Part shown: positions 8,469 to 18,383 of the stretch, piece after piece
How the letters are laid out: each line of letters begins with the position of its first letter
Position numbering within the stretch: the stretch's first letter is position 1
Assembly (NCBI RefSeq): GCF_001465595.2
Contig: NZ_CP013481.2
Span: forward strand, 1,240,001-1,304,000
Length of the DNA: 64,000 nt
Source of the DNA: Pandoraea apista
GTDB lineage: Bacteria > Pseudomonadota > Gammaproteobacteria > Burkholderiales > Burkholderiaceae
Reading direction: 5' to 3'
Notes under the pieces: model-generated
What the model was told of the DNA's origin: nothing
Seen by the model: only the letters and a program-made list of their open reading frames with translations
Databases searched by the model: none
Made by a program: the position numbers and the translations under genes

Positions 8469-9113
8469 ATGAAGCAAGCATTATTGCGTGTGGCGAAGGG
8501 CGCACTGGGATCGTTATGTCTGATGGGCGTATCTGCCGGCGTGTCGGCTAACACGGGCGTTTATATCTATGGCGATTTGAGTGCCAATGTGGCGCCGGTG
8601 AGCGGTGGCGAGCCAGCGGGCGGTAACTGGACAACGACGGCAGACAACGTGAATTTGCCCTCCGGAACGGAATTTGGTGTCGGATACCGTGCGGGACCGA
8701 ATCTCGGTTTCGAACTGGGCTATTCGTATCTGGGACGTTCCGGAAACCGTTGGATCGAGCGTCAGAGCGCGGGTGCGACGGGCGAGTTGGCGACGGGGGC
8801 GAGAAATGTACGGATGCAGGGGGTTCGTCTCGCGGTGCTCGGTATCTATCCCATCTCGAATCGATTCGAACTCTTCGGCTCGGTGGGCCTTTTCGGAGTG
8901 TCGTACCGTGCGGATTCGGCGGGCAACAATAGGGCGTTCAAAGTGCGTCCGGCCGTGGGAGCCGGGGCGACGTACCGCATCACAAACGCGTTTCACGTGC
9001 GTGGGCAATATCAATACACCAACACCAAGCTAGCCAGACCGGCAAAGTCTGTCGATGCGTGGGGAATCGGCAATACACATGCGGTTCGTGTCGGCCTCGT
9101 CTACGCGTTTTGA
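8469..9113 (+). CDS. Outer-membrane beta-barrel protein
   Basis: 214 residues with a Sec signal peptide (positively charged start, hydrophobic core, likely cleavage after VSA at about residue 27). The mature part alternates polar and hydrophobic residues in strand-like blocks: FGVGYRAGPNLGFELGYSYLG, VRLAVLGIYPISNRFELFGSVG and AVGAGATYRITNAFHVRGQYQY. It ends in an aromatic residue (VRVGLVYAF), the classical outer-membrane insertion signal. This fits an OmpA/OmpW-like eight-stranded barrel; the OmpA periplasmic domain is absent. Substrate or role is unknown. Good Shine-Dalgarno (GAGGGAA). Followed by a bidirectional terminator shared with rpsT. Confidence 0.8.
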   Translation: MKQALLRVAKGALGSLCLMGVSAGVSANTGVYIYGDLSANVAPVSGGEPAGGNWTTTADNVNLPSGTEFGVGYRAGPNLGFELGYSYLGRSGNRWIERQSAGATGELATGARNVRMQGVRLAVLGIYPISNRFELFGSVGLFGVSYRADSAGNNRAFKVRPAVGAGATYRITNAFHVRGQYQYTNTKLARPAKSVDAWGIGNTHAVRVGLVYAF

Positions 9114-9134
9114 CCGGATCGGTGCGACAAAAGA

Positions 9135-9161
9135 AAAAAGCCCGCATGAAGCGGGCTTTTT
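9135..9161. terminator. Bidirectional terminator, outer-membrane gene / rpsT
   Basis: AAAAAGCCCGC - ATGAA - GCGGGCTTTTT, a perfect 11-base stem that works for both converging genes. Confidence 0.93.
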
Positions 9162-9221
9162 AGTGTTCCGACCGGAGTCGGAACCGGCAAGCAACTTGTT
9201 CTGCCAGCAGCTTCTGCTGTC

Positions 9222-9494
9222 TTAGGCAGCAGCCGACATCGCCTTGATAGCGGCCGACAGGCGGCTCTTTTGACGAGCAGCGGTGTTCTTGTGAACGATC
9301 TTCTTGTCAGCGATGATGTCGATCGTCTTGGCCGACGTGCGCAGGACTTCCTTCGCAGCGGCTTGGTCGCCCGTGGCGATTGCCTTGCGAACGGCCTTCA
9401 CAGCCGTGCGCAGGCGCGAACGCAGCGCCGAGTTGTGAGCGTTGATCTTAACGGTTTGACGCGCGCGCTTGCGTGCTTGTGCTGTATTTGCCAT
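9222..9494 (-). CDS. rpsT: Small ribosomal subunit protein bS20
   Basis: 90 residues, rich in Lys, Arg and Ala, starting [21 protein letters not shown], the typical S20 start. S20 binds 16S rRNA early in 30S assembly. The [18 protein letters not shown] and [14 protein letters not shown] helices are conserved. The ATG at 9494 gives the canonical N-terminus; the frame stays open further upstream but that part is not conserved. Monocistronic, convergent with the outer-membrane gene and divergent from murJ, a neighbourhood common in Burkholderiales. Confidence 0.96.
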   Translation of the reverse strand: MANTAQARKRARQTVKINAHNSALRSRLRTAVKAVRKAIATGDQAAAKEVLRTSAKTIDIIADKKIVHKNTAARQKSRLSAAIKAMSAAA

Positions 9495-9658
9495 GTTCGG
9501 TGAATTCCTTGAATTGCTCCGCCTGATGCGGCTTCTATGCAGTTTGGCTCGGCTCCCTGGGAGACACGGTGGCCAGGAAGCAATCCATTGACTTCGAAAC
9601 CGTCGATTATAGCCGAAGGCCAACGGAAATTGCAACTTCTTTGCTGCAATGCTGTGCG

Positions 9659-9664
9659 TATAAT
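9659..9664 (+). promoter_or_regulatory. -10 element for murJ
   Basis: Consensus TATAAT nine bases before the murJ ATG, with no Shine-Dalgarno between them. A transcript from it would have almost no 5' leader. Confidence 0.45.
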
Positions 9665-9673
9665 ACGCGCAAC

Positions 9674-11224
9674 ATGAATTTGCTCAAAGCTCTCGCTACG
9701 GTCAGCGGTTTTACGATGCTTTCGCGCATCACCGGTCTGGTCCGTGAAATTCTTATCGCGCGCATGTTTGGCGCCGGTCCCATGACCGACGCCTATAACG
9801 TCGCGTTCCGCATTCCCAACCTGCTACGCCGCTTGTCCGCCGAAGGGGCATTTTCGCAGGCATTCGTGCCAATTCTGGCCGAATTCAAAACCCAGCGTAG
9901 CGAAGAGGAGACGAAAACCCTCGTCGATTCGGTCACGACGGTCCTGTTCTGGGGCCTGCTGTCGATCACGATTGCCGGGGTGCTCGGGGCGTCTGGCGTG
10001 GTCTACGCCGTGGCCACCGGTCTCGCGCATGAGAACGGCACGTTCGACGCAGCGGTCTTCATGACCCGTGTGATGTTCCCGTACATCACGCTTATTTCCA
10101 TCACCACGCTTGCCGCGGGCGTGCTCAACACCTGGCGTCAGTTCTCGATGCCCGCGTTCGCACCGGTACTGCTCAACGTCAGCTCGATCATCGCGTCGCT
10201 GTGGGTCGCCCCGCATCTGGAAACGCCGGTGTACGCGCTGGCCTATGCCGTGATCGTTGGCGGCGTGCTGCAACTGGTGATTCAACTCCCGGCACTCGCG
10301 CGAATCGGCATGATCCCGCGCATCACGATCAATGTTGCGGCAGCCTTGCGCAACGCCGGGGTGAAGCGGGTGTTGGCAAAGATGGTGCCGGCAACCCTTG
10401 CGGTGTCTGTTGCGCAGGTGAGTCTGATCATCAACACCAATATCGCGTCGCGTCTGGCACAGGGCAGCGTGTCCTGGCTGGCGTACGCCGACCGATTGAT
10501 GGAGTTTCCGACGGCATTGCTGGGCGTGGCGCTGGGGACGATCCTGCTGCCGAGCCTGTCGCGAGCGAATGCCGACGGTGACGCCGCAGAATATTCGGCG
10601 TTGCTGGACTGGGGGCTGCGTCTGACGTTTCTGCTCGCAATGCCAAGCGCCGTGGGGCTCTTCGTCTACGCCGAGCCGCTGACCGCCACGCTTTATCAAT
10701 ATGGCCGCTTCGATGCGACCGACGTCACGATGACAGCCCACGCTCTCACCGCCTATGGCGTGGGGCTGGTCGGCCTGATTCTTATCAAGATTCTGGCGCC
10801 GGGGTTCTACGCCAAGCAGGACATCAAGACGCCGGTGAAGATTGCCATTGTCGTGCTGATTGCCACGCAGCTCTCCAACCTGCTTTTCGTGCGCTGGTTC
10901 GCCCATGCAGGACTGTCGCTGTCGATCGGCGTCGGAGCGTGCATGAATGCAGCGCTCCTGTTCGCCGGGCTTTACAAGCGCGGCATTTATCGACCGGCGC
11001 CGGGCTGGCGCCTGTTCTTCGTGCAATTGCTGGCCGCCTGCCTGATTCTGGCTGGCGTGCTGTTGTGGTTCACCCAGAGTTTCGACTGGGTCGCGCTCGG
11101 CGAGCGTCCGCTCTCGCGCATTGCCCTGCTTGGCGCCAGTCTGGTGCTATGCGCCGTGGTGTATTTCGGGGCATTATTCCTCATGGGTTTCAACTTCTCG
11201 TTCTTCCGTCGACGCACTCGCTAG
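9674..11224 (+). CDS. murJ: Lipid II flippase MurJ
   Basis: 516 residues with about 14 membrane spans, a MOP/MVF-superfamily protein. MurJ moves lipid II across the inner membrane for peptidoglycan assembly. The N-terminus [21 protein letters not shown] and the [25 protein letters not shown] region, here spanning about residues 20-45, are diagnostic, as is the [20 protein letters not shown] stretch that follows. The ATG at 9674 gives the conserved N-terminus. Downstream, the SirB1-like gene begins 46 bases after the stop and may be co-transcribed. Confidence 0.96.
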   Translation: MNLLKALATVSGFTMLSRITGLVREILIARMFGAGPMTDAYNVAFRIPNLLRRLSAEGAFSQAFVPILAEFKTQRSEEETKTLVDSVTTVLFWGLLSITIAGVLGASGVVYAVATGLAHENGTFDAAVFMTRVMFPYITLISITTLAAGVLNTWRQFSMPAFAPVLLNVSSIIASLWVAPHLETPVYALAYAVIVGGVLQLVIQLPALARIGMIPRITINVAAALRNAGVKRVLAKMVPATLAVSVAQVSLIINTNIASRLAQGSVSWLAYADRLMEFPTALLGVALGTILLPSLSRANADGDAAEYSALLDWGLRLTFLLAMPSAVGLFVYAEPLTATLYQYGRFDATDVTMTAHALTAYGVGLVGLILIKILAPGFYAKQDIKTPVKIAIVVLIATQLSNLLFVRWFAHAGLSLSIGVGACMNAALLFAGLYKRGIYRPAPGWRLFFVQLLAACLILAGVLLWFTQSFDWVALGERPLSRIALLGASLVLCAVVYFGALFLMGFNFSFFRRRTR

Positions 11225-11270
11225 GCTTTCATCGGCGAGCCACCGACACGGCTGGATTCACGGATACCGC

Positions 11271-12137
11271 ATGGCAAATCGAATTCTCGAGTATTTTGCT
11301 GCGCTGGTTGCGTCCGACGATGGTCTGCCGCTGACCGAAGCGGCAATCGCAATCGCGCAAGACGTCTATCCGGATCTCGACGTGCAGGACACGCTGACCC
11401 AGATCGATGCGCTTGCCGCACGTCTGGCCAAGCGCCTGCCGCCAGACGCCGGGCCGCTGCAAAAGCTCCAACTGCTCGACCATTACTTCTTCCGCGAACT
11501 CGGGTTTTCCGTCAATCAGAACGACTATTACGATCCGGACAACAGCCATCTGCATGTTGTGCTGGATCGTCGTCGCGGTATTCCCATCTCGCTGGCGGTG
11601 CTTTGCATGGAAATCGGTCATCAGATCGGCCTGCCGTTGCGCGGCTTGTCGTTTCCCGGACATTTCCTGCTGCGGCTTGCCGTGCCGGCTGGCGACGTCG
11701 TCATCGATCCGCTCTCCGGTAACTCGCTCTCGCCGCAACGCTTGCTCGAAATGGTCGAGCCCTATCTGAAGCACTATCGCGACGAGAGCGCCGAGCCGAT
11801 TCAGGAACTGGCGTTGTGGGCGCTGTTGCATCCGTTTCTGGAGCCCGCGACCCCGCGAGAAATCCTCGCCCGGATGCTACGAAACCTGCGTGCGATCTAC
11901 ACACAGAGTGAGCGATGGGAGCGTTTGCTCGCGGTGCAGGAGCGCATGGTGCTGCTCTTGCCCGACCAGCCTGTCGAGAGGCGGGATCGCGGGCTGGCAT
12001 ACGCCCGTCTCGGACTCGTGCGGCCGGCGCAGGACGATCTCGAACTCTATCTGGGCAAGCGCCCCGATGCGGACGACGCAGACGCTATCCGGCAGGTGCT
12101 CGACGATCTTAGCCGTCGTCCGGGTAGCCACGGATAG
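11271..12137 (+). CDS. SirB1 family protein (transglutaminase-like plus TPR)
   Basis: 288 residues. The N-terminal two thirds matches the SirB1/YchA transglutaminase-like fold, with the markers LDHYFFRELGFSVNQNDYYD, SHLHVVLDRRRGIPISLAVL and LRGLSFPGHFLLRL in order. The C-terminal part (about residues 205-280) is helical and TPR-like (LRAIYTQSERWERLLAVQER). Family members are widespread next to peptide-release or Kdo genes, but the biochemical function is unsettled. The visible cysteine in LAVLCMEIG could be the papain-like nucleophile position. Probably in an operon with murJ. A strong terminator follows at 12203-12233. Confidence 0.87.
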   Translation: MANRILEYFAALVASDDGLPLTEAAIAIAQDVYPDLDVQDTLTQIDALAARLAKRLPPDAGPLQKLQLLDHYFFRELGFSVNQNDYYDPDNSHLHVVLDRRRGIPISLAVLCMEIGHQIGLPLRGLSFPGHFLLRLAVPAGDVVIDPLSGNSLSPQRLLEMVEPYLKHYRDESAEPIQELALWALLHPFLEPATPREILARMLRNLRAIYTQSERWERLLAVQERMVLLLPDQPVERRDRGLAYARLGLVRPAQDDLELYLGKRPDADDADAIRQVLDDLSRRPGSHG

Positions 12138-12202
12138 CCACGGGTAGCAAGAGGCGCCACCGCGCCTACCGGCCAATGGGCCCTGCCGGGTTCGTTGGAT
12201 AA

Positions 12203-12233
12203 CAAAACGCCAGCCCTCCCGGCTGGCGTTTTG
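12203..12233. terminator. Bidirectional terminator between the SirB1-like and DUF962 genes
   Basis: Perfect 13-base stem CAAAACGCCAGCC / GGCTGGCGTTTTG with a five-base loop, with T-runs usable on both strands. Confidence 0.92.
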
Positions 12234-12266
12234 ATTTTCGTGCCGATGACCGTTGCGCTTCAACGC

Positions 12267-12761
12267 TCACACCGACTGCGCGGCAAGCTCTTGAACACGT
12301 CGCTGCAAGCCCGGTTTGTAACCGAAATGGAAGAACACTTCGGCCATCAGGAACATCGGTGCGATGAATATCTGGAACAGGTTGTCGAGCAGAGCAGGCT
12401 TACGGCCCTCGAAATGATGCCCGATCAGTTGAACGATCCAGCCGCCGACGAACAGCACGCCAAAGACGGTCAGCGCCCAAGGCCACGGCAGTCTGGCCAG
12501 ATGCTGCGTCACGGCCAGCAATGCGGCGAAAAACGCGGTCATGGCCAGCGCCAACGGGACATCGAGCAGGAAGTAATACATCAGCAGCACCAGCACGATC
12601 ACATGCGTGGCATTCAGCCCGCTGGGGCCGAGCGGTACCCACGAGAATGCTTGCATCACGGCAAGAATGATCATGGGAACGCCAAAGAAATGGGTGAGAC
12701 GATTCTTGGGACTGCGGTGATAGCGCTGGTAAAACGACATCTGTTGCGCCAGTGATTTCAT
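12267..12761 (-). CDS. DUF962 / Mpo1-like membrane protein
   Basis: 164 residues with four predicted membrane spans. The N-terminal MSFYQRYHRSPKNRLTHFFG and the second histidine cluster IGHHFEGRKPALLDN (about residue 112) are the signatures of the DUF962/YGL010w family. The yeast member Mpo1 is an Fe-dependent dioxygenase that alpha-oxidises 2-hydroxy fatty acids; the histidines here would be its metal ligands, but bacterial function is untested. The ATG at 12761 follows a good GGAGG; the frame extends upstream without homology. Standalone. Confidence 0.85.
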   Translation of the reverse strand: MKSLAQQMSFYQRYHRSPKNRLTHFFGVPMIILAVMQAFSWVPLGPSGLNATHVIVLVLLMYYFLLDVPLALAMTAFFAALLAVTQHLARLPWPWALTVFGVLFVGGWIVQLIGHHFEGRKPALLDNLFQIFIAPMFLMAEVFFHFGYKPGLQRRVQELAAQSV

Positions 12762-12941
12762 GCCAGCCTCCTGCCTCGGGGACGGGGACACTGCTTGGGC
12801 GCCGGTGACGGAACCGGCGTCTGAGCCGACCGCAGGTTGCGGTCGGCATTCCATTGTAGTCACAGTCGGAGTGACATTTTGTTGCGCCGCGTCAAAGTGA
12901 CTCGCATGCCGCGCAAATCACTCTCCGACGGTCGGTCAGTC

Positions 12942-13700
12942 CTATTTCGGCTGCATACGAATCGCGCCGTCGAGCCGGATGACTTCGCCATTGAGCATCG
13001 GGTTACGGAGAATCTGTTCCACGAGCATGGCGTATTCCGCCGGTTTTCCCAGCCGGGGCGGGAACGGCACCATTTGCCCGAGCGACGCCTGCACTTCGGC
13101 CGGCATCGCGAGCATCATGGGTGTCTCGAAAATGCCCGGTGCGATGGTCATCACGCGGATTCCGCTGCGCGACAGATCGCGTGCCACCGGCAATGTCAGG
13201 CTCGCAACACCGCCTTTTGAGGCCGCGTACGCGGCCTGTCCCATCTGACCGTCGTATGCGGCGACCGAGGCGGTGTTGACGATCACGCCGCGCTCGCCTT
13301 CGCCGTTCGGCTCGCCCTGACTCATCGCCGTAGCGGCGAGTCGAATCATGTTGAACGTGCCGATCAGGTTGATCTGAATCACGCGGGAGAAAGTGTCCAG
13401 GGGATGCGGCCCGTCCCGGCCAACAGTCTTGCTGCCAATCGCGATGCCCGCGCAATTGACCAGGCCGCGCAGTGTGCCGAGCGCGCTTGCCGCTGCTACC
13501 GCAGCCTTGCCGTCGTCTTCGCGTGTGACGTCGCATTTGACGAATTTGCCACCGAGTTTCTCGGCGAGCGCTTCGCCCTCATCGACATTCACGTCGGCGA
13601 GCACGACCTTCGCGCCGAGTCCGGCAAGCCAGCGCGCGGCGGCCGCGCCCAGGCCCGAGGCGCCACCGGTGATCAGAAACACATTGCCCTGAATTTCCAT
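12942..13700 (-). CDS. Short-chain dehydrogenase, 3-hydroxyacyl-CoA dehydrogenase type II-like
   Basis: 252 residues. Classical SDR: cofactor loop [16 protein letters not shown] (about residue 10), acidic residue of the second strand in VVLADVN suggesting NAD preference, LVNCAGIA, the catalytic serine in [12 protein letters not shown], and YAASKGG with Tyr and Lys (about residue 165). The pattern [11 protein letters not shown] and the C-terminal [16 protein letters not shown] resemble the HSD17B10/3-hydroxyacyl-CoA dehydrogenase group of beta-oxidation or isoleucine breakdown; the substrate is inferred. AAAGGAGG gives an excellent ribosome site. An intrinsic terminator ends only about 20 bases before the ATG. 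Confidence 0.88.
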   Translation of the reverse strand: MEIQGNVFLITGGASGLGAAAARWLAGLGAKVVLADVNVDEGEALAEKLGGKFVKCDVTREDDGKAAVAAASALGTLRGLVNCAGIAIGSKTVGRDGPHPLDTFSRVIQINLIGTFNMIRLAATAMSQGEPNGEGERGVIVNTASVAAYDGQMGQAAYAASKGGVASLTLPVARDLSRSGIRVMTIAPGIFETPMMLAMPAEVQASLGQMVPFPPRLGKPAEYAMLVEQILRNPMLNGEVIRLDGAIRMQPK

Positions 13701-13719
13701 GCGTCATCCTCCTTTGGCA

Positions 13720-13754
13720 AAAAAGGCGGCACAGTGTGAACTGGCCGCCTTTTT
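13720..13754 (-). terminator. Terminator after adk, just upstream of the SDR gene
   Basis: Left arm AAAAAGGCGGC and right arm GCCGCCTTTTT, with an inner CAGT/ACTG pair extending the stem. Read on minus it ends in a T-run at 13724-13719. Only about 20 bases, filled mostly by the SDR ribosome site, separate it from the SDR start codon. Confidence 0.88.
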
Positions 13755-13828
13755 CTAAAGCGTCATGAATGTCGGCGGGACCCAGCGCACGCGCGTGCCG
13801 CCGGGTCATGCGCGCGACACTCGCGTGC

Positions 13829-14799
<971 letters not shown>

Positions 14800-15591
14800 T
14801 CAGTTTTGCAGCAGTGCGCGAACGCGTTCGAGATCTTCGGCGGTGTCGACACCCGGTAGTGGCGCGTCGTCGGTCACCAGCACCGCGATGCGTTCGCCGT
14901 GCCAGAGCGCGCGAAGTTGCTCAAGCGATTCGGCGGTCTCGATCGGGGCTTGCGGCAGGCTCGGATAGCTACGCAGAAACTTGGCTCGATAGGCGTAAAG
15001 CCCAATGTGACGGAAGATCGGTGTCGTGGCTGCCGGCAGGGACGCCATATTGACAAGCCCGGCGGACCACGCGTCGCGCGACCACGGGATAGGCGCGCGC
15101 GAGAAGTAAAGTGCCCGGCTGTACACGTCGAGCACGACCTTAACGACATTCGGAGAGAAGATCTCCGCGTTGTCGGTGATCGGGTGTGCGGCCGTCGAGA
15201 GCGCGCATTCCGGATGCTCCGCCAGATGTGCGGCGACAGCGTGCACGAGACGTGGATCGATGAGCGGTTCGTCGCCCTGCACGTTGACGACGATAGTGTC
15301 GTCGGTCCACTGCTGCTGAACGGCCACCTCGGCCAGCCGGTCGGTTCCCGTCGGGTGATCGGCGCGCGTCAGCATGACATCGAAGCCGTGCGCCGAGACG
15401 GCGTCTACCACGCTCTGCGCGTCGGTCGCGACTACGACCTGGCGCGCACCCGACTCACGCGCGCGCTCGGCCACGCGCACCACCATGGGCTTGCCGCCAA
15501 TATCGGCGAGCGGTTTGTTGGGCAGACGCGTCGACGCGAGGCGCGCAGGCACCACCGCGACGAAGTCGACGGTACGGATCGAATCGCTCAC
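14800..15591 (-). CDS. kdsB: 3-deoxy-manno-octulosonate cytidylyltransferase (CMP-Kdo synthetase)
   Basis: 263 residues. KdsB activates Kdo as CMP-Kdo for the lipopolysaccharide inner core. The nucleotide-binding start [19 protein letters not shown] (about residue 13), [10 protein letters not shown], the [11 protein letters not shown] loop (about residue 98), [11 protein letters not shown] (about residue 125) and the [10 protein letters not shown] metal-site region (about residue 195) are all intact. Its start overlaps the Trm112-like stop by four bases (ATGA), so the two are translationally coupled. Last gene of the exbB-exbD-lpxK-Trm112-kdsB operon. Confidence 0.97.
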   Translation of the reverse strand: MSDSIRTVDFVAVVPARLASTRLPNKPLADIGGKPMVVRVAERARESGARQVVVATDAQSVVDAVSAHGFDVMLTRADHPTGTDRLAEVAVQQQWTDDTIVVNVQGDEPLIDPRLVHAVAAHLAEHPECALSTAAHPITDNAEIFSPNVVKVVLDVYSRALYFSRAPIPWSRDAWSAGLVNMASLPAATTPIFRHIGLYAYRAKFLRSYPSLPQAPIETAESLEQLRALWHGERIAVLVTDDAPLPGVDTAEDLERVRALLQN

Positions 15592-15794
15592 GATGCGGAC
15601 TTGTCGTCGTTCAGCGGGACGGGCGTACCCTCGACGGACTGGCGTGCTTCATCGGCCAGCATGACGGGAATGCCGTCGCGAATCGGATAGGCGAGCTTGT
15701 CTGCGTGGCAAATCAGCTCCTGGGCTTTCTTGTCGTACTCCAGGGGGCCCTTGCACAACGGGCAGACGAGAATCTCAAACAGTCGGTTGTCCAC
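15588..15794 (-). CDS. Trm112/YcaR family zinc-ribbon-like small protein
   Basis: 68 residues starting [21 protein letters not shown], followed by [20 protein letters not shown], both typical of the Trm112/YcaR family. In eukaryotes Trm112 activates methyltransferases; in proteobacteria the gene is usually embedded between lpxK and kdsB, as here, but its function there is unknown. Only one CxxC pair (CPLC) is seen, so zinc binding is uncertain. It overlaps lpxK by 20 bases and kdsB by four, indicating tight coupling. Confidence 0.93.
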   Translation of the reverse strand: MDNRLFEILVCPLCKGPLEYDKKAQELICHADKLAYPIRDGIPVMLADEARQSVEGTPVPLNDDKSAS

Positions 15795-16848
15795 GCAATT
15801 TCTCCACTACCAGTGATACGAGGCGCGCATCGAGCGCTGCCTCGGCAGGTACGGCCCACACTCGCGGGTCGGACCAGGTGACGCATTTTACTGCATCCTT
15901 TTCGGTGATCAGGATGGCGTCGGCCGCAACGCCGTCGAACGGATTCGTCGCAAAGTCGTAATGATCGGGCAATGCCAGCGTCTCGATTTGCAGGCCGGCA
16001 GCCCGCAGCGCCGCGAAGAAACGCTCAGGTGCGCCAATGCCTGCCGCCGCCAGCACGCGCTTGCCGGCGAAATGCGAAAGCGTTCGGGTGAGGGCTGGCT
16101 GGCTGACACACCATGCATCGCCCAGTGCGAGCGTCAGCCGCCAAGTGTGCGACCACTCGGGCAGCGTTCTGCCGTACGGATCGTTGATGAGATTGGCGTC
16201 GCGCGCGCGCGAAAGCGGCTCGCGCAACGGCCCGGCAGGCAGCAGGAATCCGTTGCCGCCCAATCGATGGTCGAAGACGGCGATCTCGACATCACGTGAG
16301 AGCGCGTAGTGCTGGAGACCATCATCGCAGACGATGACGTCACACGCCGGATGGGCGGCGAGCAGCGCACGGCCACCCTCGACCCGCGACGGCCACACCC
16401 ACACCGGGGCACCCGTGCGTTTGGCGATCAGCAGCGGTTCGTCGCCAACGTCTTCCGGCCGTGAGGCATCGCCGACTTCGGTTGGACGAGACAGGGTTGC
16501 ACCGTACCCGCGCGAGAGGACGCCGGGTGTATAGCCGTGCGCACGCAGTGCACCCACGAGCGCGATGACGGTCGGCGTCTTGCCTGTGCCGCCTACGGTG
16601 AGATTGCCAACCACGACCACCGGCACCGGCAAACGTGTAGATGTTCTCCAGCCTTGGCGAAAGGCGAGACGCCGCCACGCGGCAACGGCCCCGAAAACCC
16701 ACGACAGTGGCCATAACAGCCACGCAACGAGTCCTCGCCGTTGCCATTGCGCACTCACCCAATGCACGAGTGAGCCCGACAAGCGTGGCACCAGTGCGCG
16801 AGAACGCGCGCCGTCGGTCTGGCCGGAACGTGACGAGGGCGTCGTCAT
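15775..16848 (-). CDS. lpxK: Tetraacyldisaccharide 4'-kinase LpxK
   Basis: 357 residues. LpxK phosphorylates the 4' position of the lipid A disaccharide at the inner face of the inner membrane. The P-loop is unusual for the family, [20 protein letters not shown] (about residue 78), and is followed by VLSRGYG (about residue 112), [21 protein letters not shown] (about residue 175) and ITEKDAVKC near the C-terminus. A hydrophobic N-terminal helix ([15 protein letters not shown]) anchors it. The start overlaps the exbD stop by four bases. Confidence 0.96.
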   Translation of the reverse strand: MTTPSSRSGQTDGARSRALVPRLSGSLVHWVSAQWQRRGLVAWLLWPLSWVFGAVAAWRRLAFRQGWRTSTRLPVPVVVVGNLTVGGTGKTPTVIALVGALRAHGYTPGVLSRGYGATLSRPTEVGDASRPEDVGDEPLLIAKRTGAPVWVWPSRVEGGRALLAAHPACDVIVCDDGLQHYALSRDVEIAVFDHRLGGNGFLLPAGPLREPLSRARDANLINDPYGRTLPEWSHTWRLTLALGDAWCVSQPALTRTLSHFAGKRVLAAAGIGAPERFFAALRAAGLQIETLALPDHYDFATNPFDGVAADAILITEKDAVKCVTWSDPRVWAVPAEAALDARLVSLVVEKLRGQPTV

Positions 16849-17306
16849 CGAGAGCGAGGCGCCGCCTCACCATGGGCGGCAGTCGAGCGGGCAGCGAAGG
16901 TCAGTCGCGACAGACCGGCCTCGCGGGCAGCCTCCATCACGTTAATGACCGCCTGGTGAGTACTCTTGGCGTCGGCGTTGATGATAATGACCGGAGACTC
17001 GGCGCCGCTATTGGCAGGGCCCGCAGCCTGACGCAACGCTGCCGTAAGACTGGCGACATCGCGCTGCCCGAGCGCATGCCGGTCAATGGCATAACTGCCG
17101 TCCGCACCGACGGAAACCACGATCTGACGCGGCGGTACGACCGCCTTTTCGGCATCGGCCGTTGGCAGATTGACCTTGAGCGCGGTGTAACGCGTATAGG
17201 TCGTAGTGACCATCAGGAAGATCAGGATCACGAGCAGCACGTCGATGAGCGGGATCAGATTGATCTCCGGCTCGTCGCGTGTGGAGAGGCCTCGACGGAA
17301 ATTCAT
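16845..17306 (-). CDS. exbD: ExbD/TolR family biopolymer transport protein
   Basis: 153 residues with one N-terminal membrane helix (about residues 15-38, [19 protein letters not shown]) carrying the conserved proton-pathway aspartate, then a periplasmic domain. ExbD works with ExbB in a proton-driven motor that powers TonB or, as TolR, TolA. The neighbours here are LPS genes, not tonB, an arrangement common in beta- and gammaproteobacteria; the partner TonB is not in the window. Fifteen bases after exbB and four-base overlap with lpxK. Confidence 0.92.
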   Translation of the reverse strand: MNFRRGLSTRDEPEINLIPLIDVLLVILIFLMVTTTYTRYTALKVNLPTADAEKAVVPPRQIVVSVGADGSYAIDRHALGQRDVASLTAALRQAAGPANSGAESPVIIINADAKSTHQAVINVMEAAREAGLSRLTFAARSTAAHGEAAPRSR

Positions 17307-17321
17307 CGTGCGTCTCTCGGA

Positions 17322-17936
17322 TCAGTGCCGCGGGAGCGTGGCATCGAGAAAGTGGACCGCTTGCGTCTCAAGTTCGACCAGAAACGCATCGACGCGCGTG
17401 CGGTAGTAGCGATAGAAGATCATCGCGGGAATCGCGATCATCAGACCGAAGCCGGTGTTGTACAGCGCCACGGAAATGCCATGCGCCAGTTGCGCCGGGT
17501 CGGTGCCCGTGGCGTCTTGTGCACCAAAGATCTCGATCATGCCGATGACCGTGCCGAACAGTCCCATTAGCGGGGCGACGGAGGCAATGGTTCCGAGTGC
17601 CGGCAGAAATCGCTCAAGTTCGTGGGCGACGGCCCGCCCGGTTTCTTCGAGCGCTTCCTTGGCGCTTTCGCGTGGCCCTTGCGGGTTGTGTGCAACGAAA
17701 CGAACGCCGGTCGCAAGCACGCGCCCGAGCATCGAGCCACGCGCCAAGGCGTCGGTGGCGTCTTGCTTGGCCGAGCCTCGGCGAGCCAGTGTGATCGCGT
17801 TTTCGAGGACACCGCTCGGGAGTACGCGCGCGCGACGCAGCGACAGGGCGCGCTCGACGATCAGGGCGAGGGCGATAACGGAAGCGATGAGAAGTGGCCA
17901 GATGGGCCAGCCGGCGGCCTGGATGACGGCGAACAA
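17322..17936 (-). CDS. exbB: ExbB/MotA/TolQ family proton channel protein
   Basis: 204 residues from a TTG start at 17936 (FAVIQAAGWPIWPLL...), chosen because AGAGG lies six bases upstream and the protein then starts with the first membrane helix. The longer frame to 18140 encodes no recognisable sequence. The MotA/TolQ domain with three helices is clear: IWPLLIASVIALALIVERAL, then the FLPALGTIASVAPLMGLFGTVIGM signature (about residue 110) and the last helix GISVALYNTGFGLMIAIPAM (about residue 150). It forms the pentameric channel with ExbD. First gene of the lipid A operon. Confidence 0.92.
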   Translation of the reverse strand: MFAVIQAAGWPIWPLLIASVIALALIVERALSLRRARVLPSGVLENAITLARRGSAKQDATDALARGSMLGRVLATGVRFVAHNPQGPRESAKEALEETGRAVAHELERFLPALGTIASVAPLMGLFGTVIGMIEIFGAQDATGTDPAQLAHGISVALYNTGFGLMIAIPAMIFYRYYRTRVDAFLVELETQAVHFLDATLPRH

Positions 17937-18383
17937 AGACGACCTCTTGCTTGTTGCGGGGATGGGCAAACGAGTCCGAACTGTAGCGTGCAGGGGGGGG
18001 ATGGGCAAGCACCGTTTTCCACACCATCCGAGCACAAGGATGTGGACAACCTTGGGATACGTTCGGCAACTCTTTGACCCGACGGTACTTTTTAGTTCGT
18101 GATGAAAAAATAAGCAATCCGGTGTTTCAGAAATGAACACCGCCGCAAGCTCACAATTCCCACGAAATCCCGCGTTGCCTGTGGATAACTATGTGCACAT
18201 GTCGCCGCCGGAGCATATATCTTGGCGATACGCTGGGAATGGCCTTGCGACATGCCTGCGACGACGCCTGCAAAGCCTGATAAATCAAGGGTTTGGCGTC
18301 TCGATGCAGGAAATATAGGGCGCCCGGGCGCGAAAACCCTTAAATTAGCGGGCCTGTGGACAGTTTTTCGCCAGCGAACACGC
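17937..18383. other. exbB-xseA divergent region with DnaA-box-like sites
   Basis: 447 bases between divergent genes. It contains two exact TTWTNCACA DnaA boxes and two near-matches (see separate entry), a run of eight guanines at 17993-18000, and alternating AT-rich patches near 18095-18120 and 18210-18320. A promoter for each neighbour is expected here but not resolved. Confidence 0.45.
18015..18188. promoter_or_regulatory. Cluster of DnaA-box-like 9-mers
   Basis: TTTTCCACA at 18015-18023 and TGTGGATAA at 18180-18188 (complement TTATCCACA) both fit the TTWTNCACA consensus exactly. TGTGGACAA at 18041-18049 has one mismatch; TGTGGACAG at 18355-18363, outside this span, has two. Such 9-mers should be rare in DNA of this composition. 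Confidence 0.5.

Noticed and set aside
11271..12137. SirB1-like gene as a Shigella-type invasion regulator
   Set aside because: The SirB name is historical; the domain is a transglutaminase-like plus TPR protein of unclear role.
18015..18363. Possible chromosomal replication origin
   Set aside because: No dnaA, dnaN, gyrB, rpmH or parAB genes lie nearby, and there is no DnaA-trio-like AT-rich unwinding element. I keep only the weaker claim of a DnaA-box cluster.
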